Shown piece after piece: positions 10,038-19,318 of a DNA stretch of 64,000 nt (the first letter of the stretch is position 1; each line of letters begins with the position of its first letter). The stretch is from Rhizobium sp. Root708. Lineage in GTDB: Bacteria; Pseudomonadota; Alphaproteobacteria; Rhizobiales; Rhizobiaceae. The position numbers and the translations under genes were made by a program. Below the pieces are notes generated by a model that was given only the letters and a program-made list of their open reading frames with translations, was not told where the DNA came from and ran no database searches. Location of the stretch: positions 24,550 through 88,549 of the forward strand of contig NZ_LMHV01000010.1 in NCBI RefSeq assembly GCF_001429725.1, written 5' to 3'.

Positions 10038-10075
10038 GGGCGCCGGATCACATGAGGCCGGCGCCCGAACCTTTT
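10038..10075 (+). terminator. Intercistronic hairpin between infB and rbfA
   Basis: GGGCGCCGG (10038-10046) pairs perfectly with CCGGCGCCC (10058-10066), and CCTTTTG follows a few bases later. The T-run is short and displaced, so it may act as a partial terminator or a processing/stabilising hairpin that lowers rbfA-truB expression relative to infB. Confidence 0.5.
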
Positions 10076-10088
10076 GAGGCAAAGAACA

Positions 10089-10499
10089 ATGGCAACAAGA
10101 CCAACAACCTCCGCACCTTCGCAGCGCATGCTGCGCGTCGGCGAGCAGGTTCGCGCCGCCATCACGCAGGTTCTGCAGCGCGGCGAAGTGCGCGACGACG
10201 TGATCGAGAAGACCGTGATTTCGATCTCCGAAGTCCGCATGTCGACCGATCTGAAGGTCGCGACGGCCTTCGTCACGCCGCTCGGCGTCGCTGACCACGA
10301 TGCGGTGATCGCGGCGCTGAACCGTCACGCCAAATACATCCGCGGCCGTCTTGGCCCGCAACTCCGGCAGATGAAGTACATGCCGGAAGTCCGTTTCCGC
10401 GACGATACGAGCTTCGACAACTACAAGAAGATCGACGAGTTGCTGCGCTCGCCCGAGGTCCAGCGCGATCTCGACCACGGCGATACCGAAGAAAAATAG
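10089..10499 (+). CDS. rbfA: 30S ribosome-binding factor RbfA
   Basis: RbfA is a cold-shock-related 30S maturation factor that acts at the 16S 5' helix. The 136-residue product has the KH-like fold of the family, with [18 protein letters not shown] near the start and the conserved [19 protein letters not shown] strand-helix region; [18 protein letters not shown] near residue 105 is also typical. The ATG at 10089 ([15 protein letters not shown]) is preferred over an upstream in-frame ATG at 10074. It ends 12 bases before truB in the usual infB-rbfA-truB order. Confidence 0.96.
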   Translation: MATRPTTSAPSQRMLRVGEQVRAAITQVLQRGEVRDDVIEKTVISISEVRMSTDLKVATAFVTPLGVADHDAVIAALNRHAKYIRGRLGPQLRQMKYMPEVRFRDDTSFDNYKKIDELLRSPEVQRDLDHGDTEEK

Positions 10500-10511
10500 T
10501 AGAAGAGACTG

Positions 10512-11444
10512 ATGTCCAAACCACGTAAACCGAAGGGCCGCCCGATTTCGGGATGGCTGATCCTTGATAAGCCGGTCGATTTCGGCTCCACCGAAGCTGT
10601 TTCGAAGATCAAGTGGCTGTTCAAGGCGCAGAAGTGCGGTCATGCGGGCACGCTTGATCCTTTGGCTTCGGGCATGCTGCCGATCGCGCTTGGCGATGCG
10701 ACTAAGACCGTTCCCTACGTGATGGATGGCCGCAAGATCTACGAATTCACCGTGACGTGGGGTGAAGAGCGAGCGACCGACGATCTCGAAGGCGATGTGA
10801 CGCAGAGCTCCGACACGCGTCCAAGCGAACAGCAGATCCGTGATCTCCTGCCGAAGTACACCGGCGTCATCAGCCAGGTTCCGCCGCAGTTCTCCGCGAT
10901 CAAGATCGCTGGCGAGCGCGCCTACGATCTGGCGCGCGAAGGTGAAGCGGTCGAGATTCCGTCCCGCGAGGTCGAGATTTTCCGTCTGACGCTCTTGTCC
11001 TGCCAGGACGCCGATACGGCGCACTTCGAAGTCGAGTGCGGCAAGGGCACCTATGTACGGGCGCTCGCACGCGATTTCGGCCGCGAACTCGGCTGCTATG
11101 GCCATATTTCCGGCCTGCGTCGCAGCTTTGTCGCTCCGTTTGCCGAAGAGACCATGATACCGCTTGCCGATCTCATCGCGCTCGAGGCGGTCGAAGATGC
11201 GGACGAACGGCTCGCAGCTCTGGATGCCATGCTGATCGAGACCAGCGAAGCGCTCTCTTCGCTGCCGCATCTTGTGGTCAACGACGACCAGGCCCACCGC
11301 CTGAAGATGGGCAACCCGATCCTCGTGCGCGGCCGCGATGCGCCCGTCGAGGAAAGCGAAGCCTACGCGACGGCCCGCGGCAAGCTGGTCGCCATCGGCG
11401 AGATCGGCCAGGGTGAATTCCGCCCGAAGCGCGTCTTCGGCTGA
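10512..11444 (+). CDS. truB: tRNA pseudouridine(55) synthase TruB
   Basis: TruB makes pseudouridine 55 in the T-loop of tRNAs. The 310-residue protein carries the catalytic motif [19 protein letters not shown], putting the catalytic aspartate at D49, and the later family motifs [21 protein letters not shown] and [13 protein letters not shown]. The C-terminal region (about 250-310) corresponds to the TruB C-terminal/PUA-like domain. The gene closes the rimP-truB cluster; 130 bases separate it from the next gene. Confidence 0.97.
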   Translation: MSKPRKPKGRPISGWLILDKPVDFGSTEAVSKIKWLFKAQKCGHAGTLDPLASGMLPIALGDATKTVPYVMDGRKIYEFTVTWGEERATDDLEGDVTQSSDTRPSEQQIRDLLPKYTGVISQVPPQFSAIKIAGERAYDLAREGEAVEIPSREVEIFRLTLLSCQDADTAHFEVECGKGTYVRALARDFGRELGCYGHISGLRRSFVAPFAEETMIPLADLIALEAVEDADERLAALDAMLIETSEALSSLPHLVVNDDQAHRLKMGNPILVRGRDAPVEESEAYATARGKLVAIGEIGQGEFRPKRVFG

Positions 11445-11531
11445 TCTTCGATAAACCCCTGGTTTCGGCTCGATCGAGGGCCGCGCAAACCATAGATGGC
11501 AGTTGTCAGCCCTTGCCATTGAGATATGTTT

Positions 11532-11566
11532 CCCTGATCCGGGCCTTGGAGCTCTTTGGATCAGGG
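11532..11566 (+). promoter_or_regulatory. Inverted repeat overlapping the ribosome-binding site of the alpha/beta hydrolase gene
   Basis: CCCTGATCC (11532-11540) and GGATCAGGG (11558-11566) form a perfect 9-base inverted repeat with a 17-base loop. The right arm covers the first four bases of the likely ribosome-binding site AGGGAG (11563-11568), upstream of the ATG at 11575. If the RNA starts upstream of 11532 the stem would sequester the site. A candidate promoter (TTGTCA 11503-11508, N16, TATGTT 11525-11530) would start inside the left arm; in that case the repeat may be a DNA operator. Confidence 0.45.
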
Positions 11567-11574
11567 AGATAGTC

Positions 11575-12426
11575 ATGCGCAGACTTGCAGCCGGCATCCT
11601 CATGTTCTTCTCGGCGGTCTTGATGAACGCAAGCGCCTCCTCGGGAGAGCGCTGGGCGACGTTACCAGCCTTCCCGCCGATGCCGGCCCCTAAGACGAGC
11701 GGCATGGCGCCCGTCAACGACATCAAGATGTACTACGCCGAGTATGGTGAGGGTGAGCCGATCCTGTTCATCCACGGCGGGCTCGGCAGCGCCGACGTAT
11801 GGGGCTACCAGGTGACCGAGTTCGCTAGAGATCATCGGGTGATCGTCGCCGACAGCCGGGGACATGGCCGCTCTACGCGCAGCCAGCAGCCGTTCGGCTA
11901 TGATCTTATGACCTCTGACTACGTCGCTTTGCTGGACTATCTGAAGCTCGACAAGGTGACGCTGGTCGGTTGGTCCGATGGTGGCATCATCGGCATCGAC
12001 ATGGCCATGAAGAACCCCGAGAAGCTGGCTCGCGTGATCGCGCAGGCGGCGAACGTGACGACCGACGGCGTCAAAGCCGACGTCATGAACAACAAGACCT
12101 TCAGCGACTATATCAACGCCGCTGGCGAAACCTACAAGAAGCTGTCGCCGACGCCGAGCGAGTATGATGCCTTCGTCACCCAAATTTCCGGCATGTGGGC
12201 AAGCCAGCCCGCCTGGACGGCCGACGACCTTGGCAAGATCAAGGTGCCCGTCACTGTGGCGATCGGCGATCACGACGAGGCCGTCAAGCTCGACCATACC
12301 GAGATGATGGCCAAGCAGATTCCGGGTGCCAAGCTGGTGATCCTCAAGGATGCGAGCCATTTCGCCATGCTGCAGGACCCAGACGGGTACAATGCCATGA
12401 TCCGCGATGCCATGGCTGGAAACTGA
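11575..12426 (+). CDS. Exported alpha/beta hydrolase
   Basis: A serine hydrolase of unknown substrate. The 283-residue product has a hydrophobic N-terminal signal (residues 1-22) and an alpha/beta-hydrolase fold: oxyanion-hole motif IHGGLGS (about 66-72), nucleophile elbow GWSDGG with S134, acid in the GDHDE motif (D232 or D234) and histidine H262 in DASHFA. The ATG at 11575 is chosen because AGGGAG lies 6 bases upstream and the signal peptide starts there; the frame is open further upstream. It interrupts the otherwise typical truB-rpsO neighbourhood, so it is probably an accessory insertion with its own control. Confidence 0.85.
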   Translation: MRRLAAGILMFFSAVLMNASASSGERWATLPAFPPMPAPKTSGMAPVNDIKMYYAEYGEGEPILFIHGGLGSADVWGYQVTEFARDHRVIVADSRGHGRSTRSQQPFGYDLMTSDYVALLDYLKLDKVTLVGWSDGGIIGIDMAMKNPEKLARVIAQAANVTTDGVKADVMNNKTFSDYINAAGETYKKLSPTPSEYDAFVTQISGMWASQPAWTADDLGKIKVPVTVAIGDHDEAVKLDHTEMMAKQIPGAKLVILKDASHFAMLQDPDGYNAMIRDAMAGN

Positions 12427-12583
12427 CGAATCGGCCATGTGCGGCCATGCCTCTTTCCATCGCAACGCATTTGGTTTATACGCAGCGCCAGCATCAGGCA
12501 TGGCTTGAATGCATTCGCGGCCAAAGCTGGACGACATCCCGGCTTTTGGCGACCTATTCTCCTCTCATGGAAAGGAACATCCG

Positions 12584-12853
12584 ATGTCGATTACTGCTGA
12601 GCGTAAGACGGCTCTCATCAAGGAATACGCAACGTTCGAAGGCGACACCGGTTCTCCGGAAGTTCAGGTCGCAATCCTGACCGAGCGTATCAACAACCTG
12701 ACCGGCCACTTCAAGGACCACAAGAAGGATAACCATTCCCGCCGTGGTCTGCTGACGATGGTTTCCAGCCGCCGCTCGCTTCTTGATTACCTCAAGAAGA
12801 AGAACGAAGGCCGTTACACCAAGCTGATCACCAGCCTGGGTATTCGCCGCTAA
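12584..12853 (+). CDS. rpsO: 30S ribosomal protein S15
   Basis: S15 binds 16S rRNA early in 30S assembly. The 89-residue product is the standard length and begins [16 protein letters not shown]; the conserved block [36 protein letters not shown] is intact. The ATG at 12584 follows AAGGA at 12571-12575. A strong terminator follows 8 bases after the stop. rpsO lies in front of pnp, as in most Proteobacteria, but the 316-base gap and terminator suggest that pnp also has its own transcription start. Confidence 0.98.
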   Translation: MSITAERKTALIKEYATFEGDTGSPEVQVAILTERINNLTGHFKDHKKDNHSRRGLLTMVSSRRSLLDYLKKKNEGRYTKLITSLGIRR

Positions 12854-12861
12854 TGATTTTT

Positions 12862-12899
12862 CGGCGGGCGCTCCCCTTGGGACGCCCGCCGGATTTTTT
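12862..12899 (+). terminator. Intrinsic terminator after rpsO
   Basis: CGGCGGGCG (12862-12870) pairs with CGCCCGCCG (12883-12891); an inner TCCC/GGGA helix closes the loop, and TTTTTT follows at 12894-12899. Placement and strength fit transcription termination of rpsO. Confidence 0.85.
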
Positions 12900-12917
12900 C
12901 CGGGGAGATTTCCCCAC

Positions 12918-13055
12918 CCGCCACGCGTGGCGGATTACCCGGCGGACCCGGATGGGCCGGTTCTGCTAAACCAACCGTTGACCTGTCATGGGGCAGGATT
13001 GCCGGATGCTTTCGGCCAGAGCCTCACAGGCTTTGGCCCGGTCTCCCTGAGAGAC
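12918..13055 (+). promoter_or_regulatory. Structured pnp leader region with three inverted repeats
   Basis: The 316-base rpsO-pnp gap has no credible gene. After the rpsO terminator it holds a perfect 16-base palindrome CCGCCACGCGTGGCGG (12918-12933), a hairpin GGCCAGAGCCT/AGGCTTTGGCC with one mismatch and a 3-base loop (13014-13038), and a small GTCTC/GAGAC hairpin (13041-13055). In enterobacteria the pnp leader contains a stem cut by RNase III and used for PNPase autocontrol; by analogy these stems are candidates, but the sequence itself is not recognisably homologous. No convincing promoter was found. Confidence 0.45.
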
Positions 13056-13169
13056 TGGTAATGCAAAGCCTCCCGTTGTCTTGCCCATGATGCGTCACAC
13101 CGATTGCGGTTGACCGTGCGTCGTGCCCTGGAGGCGAGGCGCATGCTCCCGCATTGAAGGACAAGACAT

Positions 13170-15311
13170 ATGTTCGATACCCATAGTGTGGAAATCGAGT
13201 GGGCAGGCCGCCCGCTGAAGCTCGAAACCGGTAAGATCGCCCGTCAGGCTGACGGTGCCGTTCTCGCGACCTACGGCGAGACCGTGGTTCTCGCCACCGT
13301 CGTTTCGGCCAAGTCGCCGAAGCCAGGCCAGGACTTCTTTCCGCTGACCGTTAACTACCAGGAAAAGACCTACGCAGCCGGCAAGATCCCCGGCGGCTAC
13401 TTCAAGCGCGAAGGTCGTCCGTCCGAAAAGGAAACGCTGGTTTCGCGTCTGATCGACCGTCCGATCCGCCCGCTGTTCCCGGAAGGCTACAAGAACGACA
13501 CCCAGGTTGTCGTCACCGTCGTCCAGCACGACCTCGAGAACGACCCCGACGTACTGTCGATGGTTGCCGCTTCCGCAGCGCTCACCCTCTCCGGCGTTCC
13601 TTTCATGGGCCCGGTCGGCGGCGCACGTGTCGGCTACATCAACGGCGAATACGTTCTCAACCCGCATCTCGACGAGATGGAAGAATCGGTTCTGGACCTG
13701 GTTGTCGCCGGTACCCACGACGCCGTTCTGATGGTTGAATCCGAAGCCAAGGAACTCAACGAAGAAGTCATGCTCGGTGCTGTGATGTTCGGTCATCGCG
13801 GCTTCCAGCCGGTTCTCGACGCGATCATCAAGCTCGCTGAAGTTGCCGCCAAGGAGCCTCGCGATTTCCAGCCGGAAGATCATTCCGAGCTCGAAGCCGA
13901 AATGCTGAAGCTGTTCGAAGCTGAACTGCGCACCGCCTACAAGAACACCCAGAAGGCTGAGCGCTACGCTGCCGTCGACGCCGTTAAGGCTAAGGTCAAG
14001 GCACACTTCTTCCCTGAAGGCGTTGAGCCGAAGTACACCGCCGAAGTCATCGGCGCGACCTTCAAGCACCTGCAGGCGAAGATCGTTCGCTGGAACATCC
14101 TCGACACCAAGAGCCGCATCGACGGCCGTGACCTGTCGACCGTTCGTGCGATCGTCTCAGAAGTCGGCATCCTGCCGCGCACCCACGGTTCGGCACTCTT
14201 CACCCGCGGCGAAACGCAGGCGATCGTTGTTGCCACGCTCGGCACCGGCGAAGACGAACAGTATGTCGACAGCCTGACGGGCATGTACAAGGAGCGCTTC
14301 CTGCTCCATTACAACTTCCCTCCCTACTCGGTTGGCGAAACGGGCCGTATGGGCTCCCCGGGCCGTCGCGAAATCGGCCACGGCAAGCTCGCATGGCGCG
14401 CTATCCGCCCGATGCTGCCATCCGCTGAACAGTTCCCCTACACGCTGCGTATCGTCTCCGAGATCACCGAGTCGAACGGCTCGTCCTCGATGGCGACCGT
14501 CTGCGGCACCTCGCTCGCTCTGATGGACGCTGGCGTTCCTTTGGCTAAGCCGGTTGCCGGTATTGCCATGGGCCTGATCCTCGAAGGTGACCGTTTCGCG
14601 GTTCTCTCCGACATCCTCGGCGACGAAGACCACCTTGGCGACATGGACTTCAAGGTTGCAGGTACTGCCGACGGCATCACCTCGCTGCAGATGGACATCA
14701 AGATCGCCGGCATCACCGAAGAGATCATGAAGGTCGCTCTCGGCCAGGCACAGGGCGGTCGTACGCACATCCTTGGCGAAATGTCGAAGGCGATCTCCGA
14801 AGGCCGCTCGCAGCTCGGCGAATTCGCTCCGCGCATCGAAGTCATGAACATCCCGGTCGACAAGATCCGTGAAGTCATCGGCTCCGGCGGCAAGGTCATC
14901 CGCGAAATCGTCGAAAAGACCGGCGCCAAGATCAACATCGAAGACGACGGCACCGTGAAGATCGCTTCTTCGTCGGGCAAGGAAATCGAAGCGGCCCGCA
15001 AGTGGATCCACTCGATCGTTGCCGAGCCGGAAATCGGCCAGATCTACGAAGGCACGGTCGTCAAGACCGCCGACTTCGGCGCTTTCGTCAACTTCTTCGG
15101 CGCCCGCGACGGCCTCGTCCACATCTCGCAGCTCGCTTCCGAGCGCGTTGCCAAGACCCAGGACGTCGTCAAGGAAGGCCAGAAGGTTTGGGTCAAGCTC
15201 CTCGGCTTCGACGAGCGCGGTAAGGTCCGCCTGTCGATGAAGGTTGTCGACCAGACAACCGGCCAGGAAATCCCTGCCGACAAGAAGAAGGAAGAAGCTG
15301 CGGCCGAGTAA
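13170..15311 (+). CDS. pnp: Polyribonucleotide nucleotidyltransferase (PNPase)
   Basis: PNPase degrades RNA phosphorolytically from the 3' end and is part of degradosome-type complexes. The 713 residues contain two RNase PH core domains (about 1-225 and 320-540, with [21 protein letters not shown] and the second-core motif [12 protein letters not shown]), the linking helical domain, a KH domain (about 555-610, [15 protein letters not shown]) and an S1 domain (about 620-690, [20 protein letters not shown]). The length is typical. A Rho-independent terminator follows the gene. Confidence 0.98.
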   Translation: MFDTHSVEIEWAGRPLKLETGKIARQADGAVLATYGETVVLATVVSAKSPKPGQDFFPLTVNYQEKTYAAGKIPGGYFKREGRPSEKETLVSRLIDRPIRPLFPEGYKNDTQVVVTVVQHDLENDPDVLSMVAASAALTLSGVPFMGPVGGARVGYINGEYVLNPHLDEMEESVLDLVVAGTHDAVLMVESEAKELNEEVMLGAVMFGHRGFQPVLDAIIKLAEVAAKEPRDFQPEDHSELEAEMLKLFEAELRTAYKNTQKAERYAAVDAVKAKVKAHFFPEGVEPKYTAEVIGATFKHLQAKIVRWNILDTKSRIDGRDLSTVRAIVSEVGILPRTHGSALFTRGETQAIVVATLGTGEDEQYVDSLTGMYKERFLLHYNFPPYSVGETGRMGSPGRREIGHGKLAWRAIRPMLPSAEQFPYTLRIVSEITESNGSSSMATVCGTSLALMDAGVPLAKPVAGIAMGLILEGDRFAVLSDILGDEDHLGDMDFKVAGTADGITSLQMDIKIAGITEEIMKVALGQAQGGRTHILGEMSKAISEGRSQLGEFAPRIEVMNIPVDKIREVIGSGGKVIREIVEKTGAKINIEDDGTVKIASSSGKEIEAARKWIHSIVAEPEIGQIYEGTVVKTADFGAFVNFFGARDGLVHISQLASERVAKTQDVVKEGQKVWVKLLGFDERGKVRLSMKVVDQTTGQEIPADKKKEEAAAE

Positions 15312-15334
15312 GCTGCGCCTTCCCGAGACTTCAT

Positions 15335-15363
15335 GGGCGCGGGGTAGTTTCCGCGCCCTTTTT
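15335..15363 (+). terminator. Intrinsic terminator after pnp
   Basis: GGGCGCGG (15335-15342) pairs with CCGCGCCC (15351-15358), followed by TTTTT (15359-15363). It lies 24 bases after the pnp stop and ends 23 bases before the methyltransferase start. Confidence 0.85.
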
Positions 15364-15386
15364 GTATTCAAGAACGAGATAGAACC

Positions 15387-16403
15387 ATGAGCAGCGAGAC
15401 GCTGAAAACACTGTTCCACCCCTTTGTAAGCGGCACCGTCGAGGCGCCCGGCGAGGGCGAGCGCGTGCTTTTCCTCGGCGCTCAGGCAGGCTTCGCCCTG
15501 CCGGAGGGCTTTACCGCCTCGCTGAACGCCGTACAGGGCTTCCGATCGCTGTACCGGCAACTGCTCTCCCAGCGCATCGAAACCACGCCTGAGATCGAAG
15601 GCGAGGACTATGATGCGGCACTCATCCTCTGCAGCAAGCACAAGGGCGAGAACGAGGCCAACATCGCCGCCGCGCTTCAGCGCGTGAAGATGGGTGGCCT
15701 GATCGTCATCGCTGGCGGCAAGGAGGATGGCATCCAGTCTCTGCGCAAGCGCATGGAAGGCTTTGGTCTCGAGATCGAGTACATGCCGAAGTATCACGGT
15801 GTCGCGCTATGGTTTGGCCGCCCGGCCGATATCAGCGAGATCGTCGGGAAGTTTGCCAAGCCGCCCGTGCGCGTCGACGGCCGCTTCCTGGCCTCAGCCG
15901 GCATGTTCTCGCATGATCGCATCGATGACGGTTCGGAGCTGCTTGCCTCGCGCCTGCCTGCCGATTTCACCGGCGACGTCGCGGATTTCGGCGCCGGATG
16001 GGGGTATCTCTCCATCGCGCTGGCGCAGCGGTCTCCCGGGGTCAGCCGCCTTGATCTCTATGAAGCCAACTACGCCGCTCTGGAAGCAGCGAAGGCCAAT
16101 CTGGAGGAGAACTGCCCCGACGTGCCTGCGCGCTTCTTCTGGCATGATCTGGCAGGCGAACCGGTCAGGGACAAGTACGATATCGTGATCATGAATCCGC
16201 CCTTCCACGAAGGCCATGCGGCAGAACCCTCGCTCGGCCAGGCGATGATCAAGACGGCCGCGTCGGCGCTGCGTGGCGGCGGTCGCCTGCTGCTGGTCGC
16301 CAATCGCGGCTTGCCTTACGAGCCGGTGCTGGCCGCGAACTTCAAGGAGAGCGGCGAGACCTGCCGCAATGCCCGTTTCAAGGTCCTCTGGGCGAAGAAG
16401 TAG
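15387..16403 (+). CDS. Class I SAM methyltransferase, RsmC/RlmG-like
   Basis: Probably an rRNA guanine N2-methyltransferase of the RsmC type. The 338 residues show the duplicated RsmC arrangement: a degenerate N-terminal half (about 1-160) and a catalytic C-terminal MTS domain (about 165-335). The latter has the SAM-binding motif VADFGAGWGYLSIAL and the amino-methyltransferase motif IMNPPFHEG. In E. coli RsmC modifies G1207 of 16S rRNA; the exact target here is inferred only. The gene follows the pnp terminator. Confidence 0.85.
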   Translation: MSSETLKTLFHPFVSGTVEAPGEGERVLFLGAQAGFALPEGFTASLNAVQGFRSLYRQLLSQRIETTPEIEGEDYDAALILCSKHKGENEANIAAALQRVKMGGLIVIAGGKEDGIQSLRKRMEGFGLEIEYMPKYHGVALWFGRPADISEIVGKFAKPPVRVDGRFLASAGMFSHDRIDDGSELLASRLPADFTGDVADFGAGWGYLSIALAQRSPGVSRLDLYEANYAALEAAKANLEENCPDVPARFFWHDLAGEPVRDKYDIVIMNPPFHEGHAAEPSLGQAMIKTAASALRGGGRLLLVANRGLPYEPVLAANFKESGETCRNARFKVLWAKK

Positions 16404-16427
16404 GCTCCGGGGCCGTTGTCAGAATCT

Positions 16428-17198
16428 ATGGCAGTGATCGTGCTGGGAGCCGTTGTTGCAGGTTTTGTTCAAGGGCTCTCGGGCTTCGCTTTCGGTCTCG
16501 TAGCCATGTCCTTTTGGGCATGGACTATTGAGCCCCAATTGGCAGCAGTGCTGGTGGTCTTTGGTGCGCTTACCGGTCAAATCACCGGTATGATATCAGT
16601 TCGGCGCTGCTTCAACCTGAAGGTCTTCTTGCCGTTTCTTCTGGGCGGTATCGCAGGCATACCCATAGGAGTCGCGGCTCTACCGTCGCTCGACACGCAT
16701 CTTTTCAAGACCATCCTTGGTTTGCTGCTGATTATGTGGTGCCCGGTTATGCTGTTTGCGCGTCAGATTCCGCCGGTCCGTATCGGAGTCAAAATCGCCG
16801 ATGGCGCCGTTGGCGTGATCGGCGGCATCATGGCCGGGATCGGCGGGTTCTCAGGCCCTATACCAACGCTTTGGTGCACTCTGCGGCAAATGGAGAAGGA
16901 CGAGCAGCGGGCCATTATCCAGAACTTCAATCTGGCGGCCCTTGCTTTCACCATGGCCACTTATGTGGGCATGGGAATGGTGACAGCAAAAATGCTGCCG
17001 ATGTTTGCCATCGTGGCAGCGGCGTTGTTGCTTCCAACAATCCTTGGAGCTCGGTTTTATCTGCGGATTAGCGAGGCGACCTTTAGAAAGATCGTTCTCG
17101 GACTACTGACAGTGTCTGGAGCAGGAATGATCGCTTCGGAGGTGCCGAGTTTTTTCAGCGGTCACGACGCTGCCCACATTGTCGACTCTCAGAGGTAA
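16428..17198 (+). CDS. TauE/SafE-family (TSUP) membrane permease
   Basis: A predicted inner-membrane transporter of the sulfite exporter TauE/SafE family; the substrate is unknown, with small organosulfur or carboxylate anions common in the family. The 256 residues form about eight hydrophobic helices, with the repeated family pattern GFVQGLSGFAFGLVAM near the N-terminus and GIMAGIGGFSGPIPTLW at the start of the second half. I chose the ATG at 16428; a TTG four codons earlier is possible. By eye the codon use is less GC-biased than in pnp or the fab genes, hinting at separate acquisition. It converges on fabI with a shared terminator. Confidence 0.85.
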   Translation: MAVIVLGAVVAGFVQGLSGFAFGLVAMSFWAWTIEPQLAAVLVVFGALTGQITGMISVRRCFNLKVFLPFLLGGIAGIPIGVAALPSLDTHLFKTILGLLLIMWCPVMLFARQIPPVRIGVKIADGAVGVIGGIMAGIGGFSGPIPTLWCTLRQMEKDEQRAIIQNFNLAALAFTMATYVGMGMVTAKMLPMFAIVAAALLLPTILGARFYLRISEATFRKIVLGLLTVSGAGMIASEVPSFFSGHDAAHIVDSQR

Positions 17199-17202
17199 AA
17201 AA

Positions 17203-17222
17203 GCGGCCAATGGCCGCCTTTT
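17203..17222. terminator. Bidirectional terminator between the TauE/SafE gene and fabI
   Basis: GCGGCC (17203-17208) pairs with GGCCGC (17212-17217) around a 3-base loop, with six A residues before the stem (17197-17202) and TTTT after it (17219-17222). The A-run serves as a T-run on the minus strand, so the hairpin can end both convergent genes. Confidence 0.75.
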
Positions 17223-17225
17223 GTC

Positions 17226-18032
17226 TTACTCCATGTCTGCCTTGCGTAACGCATCAAGCGCCGGCATCGAGGTGATGTTGAACCCGGCATCGACGAAGTG
17301 GATTTCCCCGGTGACGCCTGCCGCCATGTCGGAGAGCAGGTAGAGGGCCGAATTGCCGACGTGATCGATGGTCACCGTCTTGCGCAGTGGCGAGTTCTGC
17401 TGGTTCCACGACAGGATGGCGCGGGCATCCGAGATACCGGCGCCGGCGAGCGTGCGGATCGGGCCAGCGGAGATCGCGTTGACGCGAATGCCGCGCGGGC
17501 CGTAATCGGCGGCCAGATAGCGCACGGAGGCCTCGAGAGCCGCCTTGGCGACGCCCATGACATTGTAGTTGGGGATGACGCGCGTCGAGCCGTTATAGGT
17601 CAGCGTCAGCATAGAGCCGCCTTCGGTCATCAGCGGCGCCAGGCGCTTGGCGATCTCGGTGAACGAGAAGCACGAGATCACCATCGTGCGGCTGAAGTTT
17701 TCGCGCGTGGTGTCGGCGTAAAGGCCCTTGAGCTCGTTCTTGTCGGAGAAGCCGATGGCGTGCACGACGAAGTCGAGCGTGCCCCAGCGTTCCTTAATCG
17801 CCTCGACTGTTGCGTCGACGGAAGCAATGTCCTCGACGTCGCACGGCAGAACGAATTCCGACCCGACTTCAGCTGCGAGCGGCTTGACGCGCTTGCCGAG
17901 CGCGTCGCCCTGATAGGTGAAGGCAAGTTCCGCACCCTGTGCTGCCAGCGCCTTCGAAATTCCCCAGGCGATGGAATGGTTGTTCGCAACGCCCATGATA
18001 AGCCCGCGCTTACCCTGCATGATTCCCGTCAT
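17226..18032 (-). CDS. fabI: Enoyl-[acyl-carrier-protein] reductase FabI
   Basis: FabI performs the last step of each fatty-acid elongation cycle, NADH-dependent reduction of trans-2-enoyl-ACP, and is the triclosan target in many bacteria. The 268-residue short-chain dehydrogenase has GVANNHSIAWGI as the nucleotide-binding region. Its catalytic residues fall at Y146, Y156 and K163, the same numbers as in the E. coli enzyme. It is the last gene of the fabA-fabB-fabI operon, 4 bases after fabB. Rhizobia often carry several FabI paralogues, so this may be one of two. Confidence 0.96.
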   Translation of the reverse strand: MTGIMQGKRGLIMGVANNHSIAWGISKALAAQGAELAFTYQGDALGKRVKPLAAEVGSEFVLPCDVEDIASVDATVEAIKERWGTLDFVVHAIGFSDKNELKGLYADTTRENFSRTMVISCFSFTEIAKRLAPLMTEGGSMLTLTYNGSTRVIPNYNVMGVAKAALEASVRYLAADYGPRGIRVNAISAGPIRTLAGAGISDARAILSWNQQNSPLRKTVTIDHVGNSALYLLSDMAAGVTGEIHFVDAGFNITSMPALDALRKADME

Positions 18033-18036
18033 ATTG

Positions 18037-19260
18037 TTATCCGTTGTAGCGCTGGAAGACGAGCGTGGCGTTGGTGCCGCCGAAGCCGAAGGAGTTGGAA
18101 AGCGCGATGTCGATCTTGGCGTCGTCGATACGCTTGCGCACGATCGGCACGCCGTCGAATTCCGGGTCGAGCTCGGTGATATGAGCGCTTTCGCCGATGA
18201 AACCGGCCTGCATCATCAGCAGCGAGTAGATCGATTCCTGCACGCCGGCAGCGCCGAGCGAGTGGCCGGTCAGCGACTTGGTCGACTGGATGTGCGGGAT
18301 CTTGTTGCCGAACACTTCGCGGATCGCGCCGATTTCCTTGCTGTCGCCGACAGGCGTCGAGGTGCCGTGCGTGTTGACGTAGTCGACATCGCCCTTCACC
18401 GTCGAGAGCGCCTGGCGCATGCAGCGGATCGCACCTTCGCCCGACGGAGCGACCATGTCGTAGCCGTCGGAAGTCGCACCGTAGCCGACGATTTCGGCGT
18501 AAATCTTGGCGCCGCGGGCCTTAGCGTGCTCCAGCTCTTCGAGAACCAGAACGCCAGCACCGCCGGCAATCACGAAGCCGTCGCGGGTGGCGTCATAGGC
18601 GCGCGAAGCGGTCTCAGGCGTGTCGTTGTACTTGGAGGACATGGCGCCCATGGCGTCGAACAGGTTCGACATCGTCCAGTCGAGGTCTTCGTGGCCACCG
18701 GCGAACATGATGTCCTGCTTGCCCCACTGGATCATTTCGGCGGCATTGCCGATGCAATGCGCGGACGTCGAGCAGGCCGAGGAGATCGAGTAGTTGACGC
18801 CGTGGATCTTGAACCAGGTGGCGAGCGTGGCGGATGCCGTCGAGGACATTGCCTTCGGCACGGCGAACGGGCCGATGCGCTTCGGGCTGTTGTTCTTGAT
18901 GGTGATCTCGGCTGCTTCGATCAGCGTGCGCGTCGAAGGACCGCCCGAGCCCATGATGATGCCGGTGCGCTCGTTGTTGCTGATGTCGCTTTCTTCGAGG
19001 CCGGAATCGGCGATCGCCTGCTTCATGGCGACATGGTTCCAGGCGCCACCCTGCGACAGGAAGCGCATGGCGCGGCGATCGACCAGATCGGTCGGATCGA
19101 GCGATGGGCGACCCCACACCTGGCACTTGAACCCGTGTTCGGCAAAATCGTTGGAGAAGGAAATGCCGGACTTGGCATCGCGCAGCGACGCAGTGACCTC
19201 GGTGGCATCATTGCCGATCGAGGAGACAACACCCAGACCCGTAACAACTACCCGTCTCAT
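18037..19260 (-). CDS. fabB: Beta-ketoacyl-ACP synthase I FabB
   Basis: FabB condenses malonyl-ACP with acyl-ACP and elongates the cis-3-decenoyl intermediate made by FabA, so it is needed for unsaturated fatty acids. The 407 residues have the thiolase fold with nucleophile C163 in [10 protein letters not shown] and the two catalytic histidines in NTHGTSTP and [11 protein letters not shown]. The ATG at 19260 gives the standard start [16 protein letters not shown]; the open frame upstream is not conserved-looking. It lies between fabA and fabI in one minus-strand operon. Confidence 0.97.
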   Translation of the reverse strand: MRRVVVTGLGVVSSIGNDATEVTASLRDAKSGISFSNDFAEHGFKCQVWGRPSLDPTDLVDRRAMRFLSQGGAWNHVAMKQAIADSGLEESDISNNERTGIIMGSGGPSTRTLIEAAEITIKNNSPKRIGPFAVPKAMSSTASATLATWFKIHGVNYSISSACSTSAHCIGNAAEMIQWGKQDIMFAGGHEDLDWTMSNLFDAMGAMSSKYNDTPETASRAYDATRDGFVIAGGAGVLVLEELEHAKARGAKIYAEIVGYGATSDGYDMVAPSGEGAIRCMRQALSTVKGDVDYVNTHGTSTPVGDSKEIGAIREVFGNKIPHIQSTKSLTGHSLGAAGVQESIYSLLMMQAGFIGESAHITELDPEFDGVPIVRKRIDDAKIDIALSNSFGFGGTNATLVFQRYNG

Positions 19261-19318
19261 GTGTTTCGACCTTTTCGTTTTTTCTAACTTGGAAACCGGG
19301 CAGCTAAGCCCGGTGCAA

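Noticed and set aside
9558..11726. Minus-strand open frame of 722 codons opposite infB, rbfA and truB
   Set aside because: Spans three conserved plus-strand genes and shows no family motif; composition-driven shadow.
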